Numbered from the stretch's first letter, positions 24,695 to 33,477 are shown. The stretch is 48,285 bases of DNA from Fusobacteriaceae bacterium (GCA_900764925.1 CAAFPW010000061.1:1-48285), one strand, 5' to 3'. Notes: generated by a model from the letters alone, not told the origin. Translations and numbers: made by a program.

Positions 24695-24723
24695 AATATA
24701 CAACTTTTTATAATATTTGTCAA
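24695..24723 (-). promoter_or_regulatory. Promoter of the lacI-siaP-siaQM-nanK operon
   Basis: TTGACA (24718-24723) and TATATT (24695-24700) are separated by 17 bp. The rest of the gap to the esterase gene (24724-24884) is AT-rich with no gene or clear terminator visible. Confidence 0.8.
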
Positions 24724-24884
24724 TATTTTTTAATAAAACTTCATTTTTAGAACACAAAACTATTTTTAATATATAGATGAATTTGATATATTTTTTAATA
24801 AAAAAAGAAAAATTTACAAAGTATAGTTAATCTTTTTAATCATACTTATAAATTTTTCTTTAAAATTAATTTTTAATATTATTT

Positions 24885-25850
24885 TTATAATTTTATTGCC
24901 CAGTTAACATTTTCATCTGGCAATCCTACAAGCATATCTTCATGTCCATACTCCGGGAAGATCAGATGTCTCTTTTCACTTTTAATCTTATTATAACAAG
25001 CAAACTGAGTAGATGGCGGACATATTTTATCCATCAATCCAGTTGTCATGGTTACATCTGCTTTTATCCAATCAGCCATATTTTGAATATCAATATAACC
25101 TAAATTATAAAAATATTCCTCCTCTTTTTTATGTTGTGGATCTTTTTGTCTAAAATAATTTTTTATATCCTCATAAGCTGCTCCTGTATCCATATTCCAA
25201 CATCTATGATAATCACTTAAAAAAGGATAAACAGCAAATACACTTTTTATTTTTGGATTTAATGCTGCTAAAGCTAGTGCTATTCCTCCACCTTGAGAAT
25301 ATCCCATAGCTCCTATTCTATTTTCATCTATGAATGAAAATGTCTTTATAATTTTGCTTAAATGTAAAGCATCTAAAAATACTTTTTTGTAATATAAACT
25401 TTTAGGATTTTGAACCCCTCTCATCAAATTACATGTTCTAAAGTTGTTATCTTCTCCATAACTATCTGTTGACTCTCCCAGCTGCCCTCTACACTCCATT
25501 GAAAAAACAGCTATTCCACAAGCAACATATGGTAATTTATATGTCCAATCCTTACTACACCCACCATATCCATGAAATTCTAATATCGCTGGTATTTTTT
25601 TATTTTCATCTATTTTTTTAGGTTTTAAATATTTTACATGGATATTGGCTCTCTCTACTCCTATAAAGTAAAGATCATAACATTCACAATATGGAGTTTC
25701 AAAACTATTTTTTACTATTTTAGGTATCAAGTCTAATGTTTCTATCTCTTTTTTTGCTTCTTCCCAATATTCTAACATATCATTTGGTTTAATACTACTT
25801 CCTTTATAGTCTTTTAACTGACTTAATGGCATATCTACACTTAATGGCAT
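24885..25850 (-). CDS. Acetylxylan esterase/cephalosporin-C deacetylase-like hydrolase
   Basis: This is a 321-aa alpha/beta hydrolase of the AXE1 family. The nucleophile S185 is in GYSQGG, the acid D274 in TGLMDKICPPS and H303 in PEYGHEDM. The oxyanion segment LEFHGYGG lies near 90-97. No signal peptide is seen, so it acts in the cytosol. Family members remove acetyl groups from sugars. Beside sialic-acid genes it may de-O-acetylate imported sialic acids, which is inference. It is transcribed divergently from the SSS transporter. Confidence 0.85.
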   Translation of the reverse strand: MPLSVDMPLSQLKDYKGSSIKPNDMLEYWEEAKKEIETLDLIPKIVKNSFETPYCECYDLYFIGVERANIHVKYLKPKKIDENKKIPAILEFHGYGGCSKDWTYKLPYVACGIAVFSMECRGQLGESTDSYGEDNNFRTCNLMRGVQNPKSLYYKKVFLDALHLSKIIKTFSFIDENRIGAMGYSQGGGIALALAALNPKIKSVFAVYPFLSDYHRCWNMDTGAAYEDIKNYFRQKDPQHKKEEEYFYNLGYIDIQNMADWIKADVTMTTGLMDKICPPSTQFACYNKIKSEKRHLIFPEYGHEDMLVGLPDENVNWAIKL

Positions 25851-25894
25851 TTTTTTCTCCCTTCACTCTTTAAGATAATTTTAGTCGTAATATA

Positions 25895-25928
25895 ATACTT
25901 TATATTATCTTTTTTTTAGTTTGTCAAC
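25895..25928 (-). promoter_or_regulatory. Promoter of the esterase gene
   Basis: On the minus strand TTGACA is followed after 17 bp by TATAAA, about 45-75 bp upstream of the esterase ATG. No copy of the LacI-type operator overlaps it; the nearest one is site C at 26061. Confidence 0.7.
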
Positions 25929-26016
25929 ACTTTATTTTTTCATATTTCAGAGGAGATTTCATTATAACTTTAAACTATTTTTACGATTTTCGAACTACTT
26001 TTTCGAAAAATAAATG

Positions 26017-26045
26017 TTGACTTTTTTTCAAAAAAATAATATTAT
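26017..26045 (+). promoter_or_regulatory. Promoter of the SSS transporter gene
   Basis: TTGACT (26017-26022) and TATTAT (26040-26045) are separated by 17 bp; operator site C follows. Confidence 0.72.
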
Positions 26046-26060
26046 AACTAGTATAAAAAA

Positions 26061-26074
26061 TGTTCACGTGCACA
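26061..26074. promoter_or_regulatory. LacI-type operator, site C (before the SSS transporter)
   Basis: TGTTCACGTGCACA differs at one base from the palindrome TGTTCACGTGAACA and lies 15 bp past the -10 of the rightward promoter, about 30 bp before the start codon. It links the SSS gene to sites A and B. Confidence 0.65.
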
Positions 26075-26103
26075 AACTTTTTGTTATACATTAGGAGGTT
26101 ATT

Positions 26104-27654
26104 ATGAATTGGCATTGGTTTAACTGGGTTGTAATTTTACTTTATTTTGTTGGAATGTTCATGGTCGGTGTATATTTCTCTAAGAGAGCTAACTCTACAG
26201 AGGATTATTTCAAAGCTGGTGGAAGAGTTCCATCTTGGGTAACTGCATGTAGTATATATGCAACTGCACTTTCATCTATCTCATTTATAGCTATACCAGC
26301 TTCTGTTTTTAGCAAAGGATGGCTGCTTGGAATGGCTCCATTAGGTATTATTCCTATTGTTTGGGTAGCTGCTATAATTTTCGTACCTTTCTTTAGAAGA
26401 GTTAATGTTACTACTGCTTATGAATATCTAGGTAAAAGATTTGATAATAAATTTAGACTTATTGGTAGTTTAGCTTTTATTCTTTTCCATGTAGTTAGAA
26501 TGGCAATTGTTCTTTATCTACCTACACTTGCACTACAACAAGCTTTACCTTCTCTTAATCCAGTAATCTTAACTGTTGGGGTTGCTATCTTCTGTGTAGC
26601 TTATACTTCTATGGGAGGAATTGAAGCAGTTCTTTGGTCTGATGCTATTCAAACAATTGTACTATTATTTGGAGCTCTATTAATTATCATAGCTGGATTT
26701 ACAGCAGCACCTGAAGGAGTAGGACAAGGATTTAAAGCTCTTTCTGATGGTGGAATGCTTTTAAATAGCGATTTCTTTAGCTTAGATCTAGCTAAAATAA
26801 GCATTTGGACTATGCTAATTGGTGGATTTGTTAACTCTATATACTCTTATGTAGGAAGCCAAGATATTGTTCAAAGATACAATACTACTAAAAATGAGCA
26901 AGAAGCTAAAAAGAGTTTATTTATGAATATCCCACTTCTTTTAACAAGTATCTTTATCTTTGTTGGAATGGGATCTGCACTATTTATCTTCTTCAAATTT
27001 AAGGCACAACTTCCTGCTGGAATCAATGGAAATGCAATTCTTCCATACTTTGTAATCCAATACATACCTACTGGTATCTCTGGACTTGTTCTAGCTGCTA
27101 TATTTGCTGCTGCTCAATCTACAGTATCTTCAAGTTTAAACTCAGTTTCTACTTGTATGACTGCTGATATATTAGAACAATTAAGACCAGATATGAATGA
27201 TAAGCAAAAATTATCTTTTGCTAAGGGTTCAAGCTGGATAGTTGGAATTTTAAGTACAATTTTAGCTGTACACTTCCTATATGCAGGTCAAGGAGATATG
27301 TTCCTATACTTCCAAGCTATTACTGGATTATTAGGAGGACCTATAGCTGGTGTATTCTTAGTTGGAATCTTCTTTGAAAAGGTAAATACAAAAGCTGTTT
27401 GGGTTGGATTCATAGCTTCTATATTAATAGCTATATATTTAACTAATCCAATGAATATGGCATCTAGTATAATTCCTGGTTATACTAAACCTCAAGTATT
27501 TGAATTTATGATCTCTTTCTTAATTATTGGTGGAAGTGTTATTGTATCAGTTTTAGCTTCACTTGTAACTGGTTCACCAAAAGCTGAACAAATAAAAGGA
27601 TTAACTTATTCTTCAGTTAAAAATATGAAAGAGGATAGTAGATTAACAAATTAA
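26104..27654 (+). CDS. SSS-family sodium:solute symporter, probable sialic acid transporter
   Basis: This is a 516-aa LeuT-fold sodium:solute symporter with about 13 hydrophobic segments. Sequence wording is close to Proteus-type SiaT/NanT symporters: GVYFSKR..STEDYF.AGGRVPSW near the first helix, ATALSSISFIAIPA in the core, FHVVRMAIVLYL, SMGGIEAVLWSD, SQDIVQRY and AAIFAAAQSTVSSSLNS. The gene context and operator site C support sialic acid or a related amino sugar. The ATG follows an AGGAGG ribosome binding site. A TRAP system for the same sugar is encoded nearby, so this may be a second, lower-affinity or different-anomer route. Confidence 0.85.
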   Translation: MNWHWFNWVVILLYFVGMFMVGVYFSKRANSTEDYFKAGGRVPSWVTACSIYATALSSISFIAIPASVFSKGWLLGMAPLGIIPIVWVAAIIFVPFFRRVNVTTAYEYLGKRFDNKFRLIGSLAFILFHVVRMAIVLYLPTLALQQALPSLNPVILTVGVAIFCVAYTSMGGIEAVLWSDAIQTIVLLFGALLIIIAGFTAAPEGVGQGFKALSDGGMLLNSDFFSLDLAKISIWTMLIGGFVNSIYSYVGSQDIVQRYNTTKNEQEAKKSLFMNIPLLLTSIFIFVGMGSALFIFFKFKAQLPAGINGNAILPYFVIQYIPTGISGLVLAAIFAAAQSTVSSSLNSVSTCMTADILEQLRPDMNDKQKLSFAKGSSWIVGILSTILAVHFLYAGQGDMFLYFQAITGLLGGPIAGVFLVGIFFEKVNTKAVWVGFIASILIAIYLTNPMNMASSIIPGYTKPQVFEFMISFLIIGGSVIVSVLASLVTGSPKAEQIKGLTYSSVKNMKEDSRLTN

Positions 27655-27690
27655 TTTATCTCTTATTAAAATTTTACATACTTTTACCCT

Positions 27691-27727
27691 AAAAAGGAAG
27701 GAGCATAAAACTCCTTCCTTTTTATTA
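27691..27727. terminator. Bidirectional terminator between SSS gene and ComF-like gene
   Basis: An 11-bp stem (AAAGGAAGGAG, 27693-27703, with CTCCTTCCTTT, 27711-27721) has a 7-nt loop and has T-runs on both strands, between convergent genes. Confidence 0.9.
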
Positions 27728-28315
27728 TTCACTCTTTATATTTTTACAAATTGTTAATACATATATGTTATCAACATATATATCCTCTTTTAACAATTCA
27801 CATAGATTTTTTAAAGTAGCTCCAGTACTAAATATATCATCTACTAATAAAATACTCCCTCTTTTTGTCAATTTTCTTTCCTTACTTATACTATTTTTAA
27901 ATAATTCCATCTTCTTTTCAATCGGTAATTTTTTTATCTCCTCAGAACTAAGTTTTCTAAAAAAATCTAAAGATATTGGTTTATTTAAATTTTCACCTAA
28001 ATGTTTTACTATTTGAAAAAGAGGTTGTATCTCTCTTTGGAATGTTGGTGGTGTAGCTATGATTCCATCTATCTTATCTGCTATCTTCCATTCTTCTTTT
28101 ATAAATTTTGTAGCTACATCTGCTATTTCAATAGCCTTACTATACTCCTTATGGTATTTTAACTCATTCATAGCCTTTCCTATCTCGCTATATTCCACAT
28201 CAAATATAGGATATCCAAATATATCCTCTCCTTGATAATTACTTTTTAGCATAAAGTAGTCTAATGTATACCCTTCTTTCCAATTTCCTTCTATAATCAT
28301 AGGATTTATTTTCAC
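27725..28315 (-). CDS. ComF-like phosphoribosyltransferase
   Basis: This is a 196-aa type I phosphoribosyltransferase-fold protein. The PRPP loop ILLVDDIFSTGATL (155-168; D159, D160) is clear. ComF proteins normally have an N-terminal zinc ribbon; none is seen here, so it is a shortened ComF-like member. Conserved AMNELKYHKEYSKA near 48-61 also matches ComF. The molecular function of the family (DNA uptake in competent bacteria) is unclear elsewhere. It starts with GTG after GGAGGAG and is monocistronic. Confidence 0.75.
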   Translation of the reverse strand: MKINPMIIEGNWKEGYTLDYFMLKSNYQGEDIFGYPIFDVEYSEIGKAMNELKYHKEYSKAIEIADVATKFIKEEWKIADKIDGIIATPPTFQREIQPLFQIVKHLGENLNKPISLDFFRKLSSEEIKKLPIEKKMELFKNSISKERKLTKRGSILLVDDIFSTGATLKNLCELLKEDIYVDNIYVLTICKNIKSE

Positions 28316-28349
28316 TTTTTTCTCCTCCTAATTACTTTTCTATAATTAA

Positions 28350-28378
28350 ATTATACATTTTTTATGAATAAAAATCAA
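28350..28378 (-). promoter_or_regulatory. Promoter of the ComF-like gene
   Basis: TTGATT (28373-28378) and TATAAT (28350-28355) are separated by 17 bp. Confidence 0.7.
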
Positions 28379-28449
28379 ATAAACTGTTTAATATTTTTTC
28401 AGCTCAACTATTTTTTCTACTTTTTCATATAAAAATTTATAAAAAACAC

Positions 28450-28561
28450 TTGATATTCTGCTTTTGTTGATGTATAATCTACTTAATTGTTCTAGGTTGC
28501 TGAATTTGTGTAAATTCTACTATTTGGACGAGAAGTTTTTTATTTTTTTGGAGGTTTTAAA
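28450..28561 (+). promoter_or_regulatory. Promoter and leader of the cold-shock gene
   Basis: TTGATA (28450-28455) and TATAAT (28473-28478) are separated by 17 bp. The ~75-nt leader holds a small hairpin GAATTT/AAATTC (28502-28507 with 28512-28517) and a GGAGG ribosome binding site. Long leaders in csp genes often control translation at low temperature; the role here is inference. Confidence 0.75.
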
Positions 28562-28762
28562 ATGTTAAAAGGAACAGTAAAATGGTTTAACAAAGAAAAA
28601 GGATTTGGATTTGTAACTAGTGAAGAGGGAACTGATTATTTTGTACATTTCACAGGAATAGTAGGAGAAGGATTCAGAACTTTAGAAGAGGGACAAGCAG
28701 TTACTTTTGAGGTTGCAGAAGGTAAAAAAGGACCTATGGCTGTAGACGTTAAGGTTGCTTAA
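28562..28762 (+). CDS. Cold-shock protein (CspA family)
   Basis: This is a 66-aa OB-fold nucleic-acid-binding protein acting as an RNA chaperone. Both RNA-binding motifs are present: KGFGFV at residues 13-18 and DYFVHF at 25-30, with W8 in GTVKWFN. Length and composition are typical. It is a single-gene transcript with its own strong promoter and terminator. Confidence 0.96.
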   Translation: MLKGTVKWFNKEKGFGFVTSEEGTDYFVHFTGIVGEGFRTLEEGQAVTFEVAEGKKGPMAVDVKVA

Positions 28763-28785
28763 TTTTTTATAAATATGAGTTATTT

Positions 28786-28820
28786 GAGAGCGATTTTTTA
28801 TCGCTCTCTATTTATTTTTT
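28786..28820. terminator. Bidirectional terminator between csp and PTS regulator
   Basis: A 9-bp stem (GAGAGCGAT, 28786-28794, with ATCGCTCTC, 28800-28808) is followed by TATTTATTTTTT on the plus strand and overlaps the end of the convergent regulator gene. Confidence 0.88.
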
Positions 28821-30862
28821 CCTATTTTAGATAAAAATTCAAATTTTTTAATAGTATCTTTTACCTTTCTAATATTTGTAAATTCATCCAATTTTGATAA
28901 AAAGTTATGATTATTACTCAAGTCCATAAAATCAGCCAATGCCTCTAGATGTTCCTCTCCATCAAAAGATGAAAAAATTAGTATTAACTTTACAGGAAGG
29001 TTTCCTGGAAAAATAACCTCATCTTTTAAAGTTAGTAGTCCCATACTTGTTTTAAAAACATTATTATCATTTTTACTATGAGGAATAGCAATCTTTTTAT
29101 TAGTAACCATATATGATCCATACTCTTCAATCTTTTTAATCATACTTTCAATGTAAGTTTCATCACAAGAACCATCATCAATTAGCATCTCTCCAATCTC
29201 TTGAATAGCTTCTTTCCAATCTTTAATATCACTTTGTAAGATGATATTATTTTTTAAAAGCTCAGAAAGAGAGAGGATATTTTTATTGGTATCATCAATA
29301 AGTAGATCTCCCATAAACTCTTTTAAATCTTTTTTTAAGATTGTTAAATCGGTAATAAGAGTATTCTTTTCAATAATTTTTAGTAAGTTAGTGAATCTGA
29401 CTTTTTTCTGTTGTTCTTGTAAACCAGCTTTTTCTAAATTTATTTTATCTATACTAGATAAAATAGTATTAACTTGTACTAATGGTTTTGAATAACTATT
29501 CTCTAATTGTAAAGTGGTAATAATCAGATCAATCTCATCTAAATCATACTCTTCTAATTTATATATTGGAATTATATCTTTTATAAAAACACTATAAGCA
29601 TTCTTCAACTGTTGAGCCAAAAGTTTTGAAGTTCCATATCCAAATCCACAAACAATAAGAACTTTTTTCTCTAAAGAAAAATTCTTATCTATGGCACTTT
29701 TAAAATGAGTTCCAAGAAAAGCTATCTCATCAGAAGTAATTTGTATTCCTATAAACTCTTCCAAAGGATATACAGATTTTTTAGTAGCCTCAAAAATAGG
29801 TTTATAATTTTTTAGAAACTCATCTAAAATGGAGTTCTCCAAAGATATTTTATTTTTTAATCTATGAATAGTTGGTTTTAAATGATTGATGATTCCATAT
29901 AGTAAATCCTTATCCTTTGTTAAATCAATCTCCATATTAATGGAAAAATTTTCTATTATCTTCTTAGCTAAAACATCAATCTCTATCCAAAAATTATAAA
30001 AATTATTTTCATTACAATAATTGTGACACCCTAAATATAGATCAGTCAATCTTAAAATTTCTATATCACTTATAAAAATATTAAAGCTCTCTTCTAAAAT
30101 ATCTATATTATTTTTTATCTGTAAATATTCTGAAGTTCTTTTAAAAAAATTTTCATTTTCAATTTTTGTCAAAATCTTATTATTTTTTAATCTCCATATC
30201 ATAATACATATATAATTTTGAAATGTTAAATAGGGTTCATCTGCAATTAAAACATCCTTCTCTTTCATTAAGTTATCTATAAAACTCTTAGCTCTCTCTT
30301 TAAACTCTTGTAAAAAAATTTGATCTAATAAATTTTTTATATATTCAGAGTTATTTGAAGAAAAATAGTTAAAATATTTATTTAAAAATTTTAATTGAGC
30401 AGTTCTGATATTATTTTCCTCTCCTACTAAAATTAACCCTTTTTGAATCTCCGTTTCTAATTTTAAGTCATATTTTTCTAACTCTTCACGAATCATTCTA
30501 ATAATATTTTTTATGGTTGTTCTACTGACATCTAACTCATCACAGAGGTTGTTTAAATTCAATTTTTCTTGAAATAAAGTTTTAAATAAAATAATTTCAT
30601 CCTTTATCTCATCAGTAGAAAGATTTTTTTGAAAAAAGGAAATTACATTAGTGAGCATTGTTAAGTTTGGATAAAACAACTCTCCTTTACCTCTTTTTTC
30701 TATTTCAATAAAATTATTTTCAGAAAGAAGTTGATTTATTTTTTCTATATCATATCTAATAGTTCTTTCATTTATAAAAACTGTTTCGGAAAGATTTTTA
30801 TAAGATGATTTTCCATTATTATCCAAAAGTATTTTCAATATATCTAACATTCTATTTGTCAT
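28808..30862 (-). CDS. PTS-controlled transcriptional regulator (HTH-PRD-EIIB-EIIA, MtlR/LicR type)
   Basis: The 684-aa regulator has an N-terminal winged helix (about 1-60), a second HTH with NLCDELDVSRTTIKNII (103-121), and two PRD-like regions with candidate phospho-histidines (H327, H333 and H386 in the second). An EIIB(Gat)-like domain has C405 in LIVCGFGYGTSKLL, and a C-terminal EIIA(Fru/Mtl)-like domain has H595 in IAIPHSK. Such proteins activate PTS genes and are switched by phosphorylation from HPr and the EII. It is divergent from the EII gene at 31040, its probable target. It starts with ATG after GGAGAGAG. Confidence 0.92.
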   Translation of the reverse strand: MTNRMLDILKILLDNNGKSSYKNLSETVFINERTIRYDIEKINQLLSENNFIEIEKRGKGELFYPNLTMLTNVISFFQKNLSTDEIKDEIILFKTLFQEKLNLNNLCDELDVSRTTIKNIIRMIREELEKYDLKLETEIQKGLILVGEENNIRTAQLKFLNKYFNYFSSNNSEYIKNLLDQIFLQEFKERAKSFIDNLMKEKDVLIADEPYLTFQNYICIMIWRLKNNKILTKIENENFFKRTSEYLQIKNNIDILEESFNIFISDIEILRLTDLYLGCHNYCNENNFYNFWIEIDVLAKKIIENFSINMEIDLTKDKDLLYGIINHLKPTIHRLKNKISLENSILDEFLKNYKPIFEATKKSVYPLEEFIGIQITSDEIAFLGTHFKSAIDKNFSLEKKVLIVCGFGYGTSKLLAQQLKNAYSVFIKDIIPIYKLEEYDLDEIDLIITTLQLENSYSKPLVQVNTILSSIDKINLEKAGLQEQQKKVRFTNLLKIIEKNTLITDLTILKKDLKEFMGDLLIDDTNKNILSLSELLKNNIILQSDIKDWKEAIQEIGEMLIDDGSCDETYIESMIKKIEEYGSYMVTNKKIAIPHSKNDNNVFKTSMGLLTLKDEVIFPGNLPVKLILIFSSFDGEEHLEALADFMDLSNNHNFLSKLDEFTNIRKVKDTIKKFEFLSKIGKNK

Positions 30863-30998
30863 ACACTCTCTCCTCTAAAAAATTTTATCATATAAATTAT
30901 ATCATAAAACACAAAAATTAACTAAAACAAAACATATAAAGTCAAAAAAAATCATATTTTTTTGAAAAAATTAGCTTCTATTCAAATAATTAAAATTT

Positions 30999-31007
30999 TG
31001 TTATACT
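30999..31007 (+). promoter_or_regulatory. Extended -10 promoter of the PTS EII gene
   Basis: TGTTATACT (TATACT 31002-31007) has an extended -10 without a good -35, as expected for an activator-dependent promoter. The gap between the divergent genes (30863-31039) otherwise holds AT-rich DNA and a weak TATAAT for the regulator. Confidence 0.5.
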
Positions 31008-31039
31008 CAAAATATATAAAGATAGATGGAGGTAAACAT

Positions 31040-32920
31040 ATGAATTTTAGAAATTTAATTGATGAAAATCTTATTATTCTTGATTCAGAATGTAAAACAA
31101 AAGTTGAAGCTATTGAAAAGCTAGTTGATCTTTTAGATGCAAGTGGAGTTTTAGAAAACAGAGATGAGTTTTTAAAAGTAGTAATGGAGAGAGAAACAAA
31201 ATCTCCAACTGGATTAGAAGATGGATTAGCAATTCCACACGGAAAATCTACAACAGTTAAAAATGCTAAGATTTCAGCAATAAGATTAAAGAATAAAATT
31301 TCTGATTGGGAATCAGTAGATGAAGATAATGAAGTTGAATTAGCTTTCTTAATAGCTATTCCAGATTCAGAAAAAGGTTCTACACATATAGAAGTATTAT
31401 CAAATCTAACTACTCTATTTATGGAAGATGGATTCTTAACAGAGTTAAAAAATGCTAAAACTAAAAAAGAGTTCTTAGATGTAATATTAAAAGAGGAACA
31501 AGTTGAGGAAGAAAAAGTGGAAGAAAATAATTTTGTTCAGACTGTTGAAGAAAAACAAGATTTTAAACAAACTTTAAACAGAATGAAAGAACATCTACTA
31601 TTTGGAACATCACATATGATTCCATTTATAGTAGCAGGAGGAGTTCTATTATCACTAGCAGTTATGTTATCAGGAAAAGGAGCTGTTCCAGATAGTGGTT
31701 TCTTAAAAGAGATGGCAGATATGGGAATTGCAGGACTTACTCTTTTTACTGCAATACTAGGAGGATATATCGCTTATTCAATAGCTGATAAACCAGGATT
31801 AGCTCCAGGTATGATTGGTTCTTGGATAGCTGTTCAAAACTATAAAACAGGATTCTTAGGTGCAATAATAGTTGGATTTATAGCTGGATTTATTGTTCAA
31901 AACTTAAAGAAAATTAAATTACCAGATAGTATGAAATCTCTTGGTTCGATTTTTATCTATCCTTTAATAGGAACTTTCTTAGTATGTTCAGTTGTAATTT
32001 GGATAATTGGAAACCCTATTGCAAGTATGATGGAAGCAATGAATAACTGGTTAGCTGGAATGGCTGGAAGTGGAAAAGTATTATTAGGAAGTATCTTAGG
32101 AGGAATGACTGCCTTTGATATGGGTGGACCAATTAATAAAGTTGCTACACTATTTGCTCAAACTCAAGTTGATACTCAACCATGGTTGATGGGAGGAGTT
32201 GGAATAGCTATTTGTACTCCACCTCTTGGAATGGCATTAGCAACATTTATGTCACCTAAAAAATATACAAAAGAAGAAAAAGAAGCTGGAAAAGCTGCTG
32301 CAATAATGGGACTTATTGGTATCAGTGAAGGAGCAATTCCATTTGCTGCTGCTGACCCAATGAGAGTTTTACCAGCAATTGTTGTTGGTGGAGTTGTTGG
32401 AAATGTTATCGGATTCCTAATGAACTGTATAAACCATGCCCCTTGGGGAGGTTGGATTGTTCTTCCAGTAGTTGAAGGAAAAATTGGATATATAATTGGT
32501 ACTATAGCTGGAGCTTTAGTTACTGCATTAATTGTAAATACTTTAAAACCTGTAGCAGTTGAAAAAGAGGAATTAGAAGAGGATGAAGTTAGTTATGAAA
32601 GTGTACAAGGAGAAGGAGAAGCAGAGGTATTAGCAATAACATCTTGCCCTTCAGGAGTAGCACATACTTTCTTAGCAGCAAAAGCTTTAGAAAAAACTGC
32701 AGCTAAATTGGGTGTAAAAATAAAAGTAGAAACTCAAGGAGCTAATGGAATTGTTAATAGAATAACTCCAAAAGATATAGAAAATGCTAAAGTTGTTATA
32801 TTTGCTCACGATGTTGCAATAAAAGAACCTCAAAGATTTAAAAATATAAAGATAGTAGATGTAAAAACTAAAGTCGCTATTCAAGATCCTAAAACTTTAA
32901 TTCAAAATAGCTTAAAATAA
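31040..32920 (+). CDS. Fructose-type PTS enzyme II, domain order EIIA-EIIC-EIIB
   Basis: This 626-aa protein imports and phosphorylates a fructose-family sugar. EIIA occupies 1-145 with phospho-H67 in AIPHGKS. A charged linker (about 150-175) leads to EIIC with about 8-10 membrane segments (FGTSHMIPFIVAGG near 195 to about 510). After an acidic linker, EIIB runs 530-626 with phospho-C536 in ITSCPSGVAHTFLAA. The usual fructose order is A-B-C, so EIIB is moved to the C-terminus. The ORF opens at 30962, but ATG 31040 has the GGAGG ribosome binding site and starts the EIIA domain properly. The sugar is not certain: fructose, mannose or mannosylglycerate types are alike. Confidence 0.93.
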   Translation: MNFRNLIDENLIILDSECKTKVEAIEKLVDLLDASGVLENRDEFLKVVMERETKSPTGLEDGLAIPHGKSTTVKNAKISAIRLKNKISDWESVDEDNEVELAFLIAIPDSEKGSTHIEVLSNLTTLFMEDGFLTELKNAKTKKEFLDVILKEEQVEEEKVEENNFVQTVEEKQDFKQTLNRMKEHLLFGTSHMIPFIVAGGVLLSLAVMLSGKGAVPDSGFLKEMADMGIAGLTLFTAILGGYIAYSIADKPGLAPGMIGSWIAVQNYKTGFLGAIIVGFIAGFIVQNLKKIKLPDSMKSLGSIFIYPLIGTFLVCSVVIWIIGNPIASMMEAMNNWLAGMAGSGKVLLGSILGGMTAFDMGGPINKVATLFAQTQVDTQPWLMGGVGIAICTPPLGMALATFMSPKKYTKEEKEAGKAAAIMGLIGISEGAIPFAAADPMRVLPAIVVGGVVGNVIGFLMNCINHAPWGGWIVLPVVEGKIGYIIGTIAGALVTALIVNTLKPVAVEKEELEEDEVSYESVQGEGEAEVLAITSCPSGVAHTFLAAKALEKTAAKLGVKIKVETQGANGIVNRITPKDIENAKVVIFAHDVAIKEPQRFKNIKIVDVKTKVAIQDPKTLIQNSLK

Positions 32921-32933
32921 TTTAATAATAAAA

Positions 32934-32977
32934 ATATGGGTATTGTATTTTTAAAATTACAATGCCCATATTTTTTA
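32934..32977. terminator. Bidirectional terminator between EII gene and stand-alone EIIA
   Basis: A 14-bp stem (32934-32947 with 32958-32971, one mismatch) with a 10-nt AT loop is followed by TTTTTTATTTT on the plus strand, between convergent genes. Confidence 0.88.
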
Positions 32978-32992
32978 TTTTATTATCTTAAT

Positions 32993-33433
32993 TTATCCAT
33001 TAATTAATTTAACTACTTCATCTATCTCTTTAACTATACTCAATTTATCTCTAAAGTTTTTATCAAGAATCTTTTTAGATAATTCTACTAAAATATTGAT
33101 ATCAGTTGTTCCATTTTCTATTTCAGGAACAGCTAACATAAATATCATTTTAACCTTTTCATTATCCTCTAAATTCCAAACAACAGGATTTTTTAATCTA
33201 GCAAAAGCTACAGCAGCTTTTTTTATTGTTTTAGACTTCCCATGAGGTAATCCAACATCATATCCTACAGTAGTTGCTGCTATCTCTTCTCTTTCAAATA
33301 GAGAGCTTAAATACTCTTCATAACTCTCTGCTACCCCATCTTCTACCATTTTTTGAGCCATTATTTTTATAATATCCTCTTTTACTTTAGAATCTAAATC
33401 TAATACTATTAAATTTTTAGTTGTTAATTCCAT
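32993..33433 (-). CDS. Stand-alone PTS EIIA protein (fructose/mannitol type)
   Basis: This single 146-aa EIIA domain has phospho-H64 in VGLPHGKS and the family ending with ILVELSKKILDKNF. It resembles the EIIA domain of the neighbouring EII but is clearly diverged. It may serve another EII or act as a regulatory phosphocarrier. The ORF opens at 33460; the ATG at 33431-33433 has a strong GGAGGAAGG ribosome binding site. It is monocistronic with its own promoter. Confidence 0.9.
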   Translation of the reverse strand: MELTTKNLIVLDLDSKVKEDIIKIMAQKMVEDGVAESYEEYLSSLFEREEIAATTVGYDVGLPHGKSKTIKKAAVAFARLKNPVVWNLEDNEKVKMIFMLAVPEIENGTTDINILVELSKKILDKNFRDKLSIVKEIDEVVKLING

Positions 33434-33477
33434 ATATCCTTCCTCCTTTTTTATTCCCATCTTTCTCCCATATTTAC

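Noticed and set aside
30962..31039. 26-residue N-terminal extension of the PTS EII
   Set aside because: It lies over the extended -10 promoter, has no ribosome binding site, and precedes a normal EIIA start.
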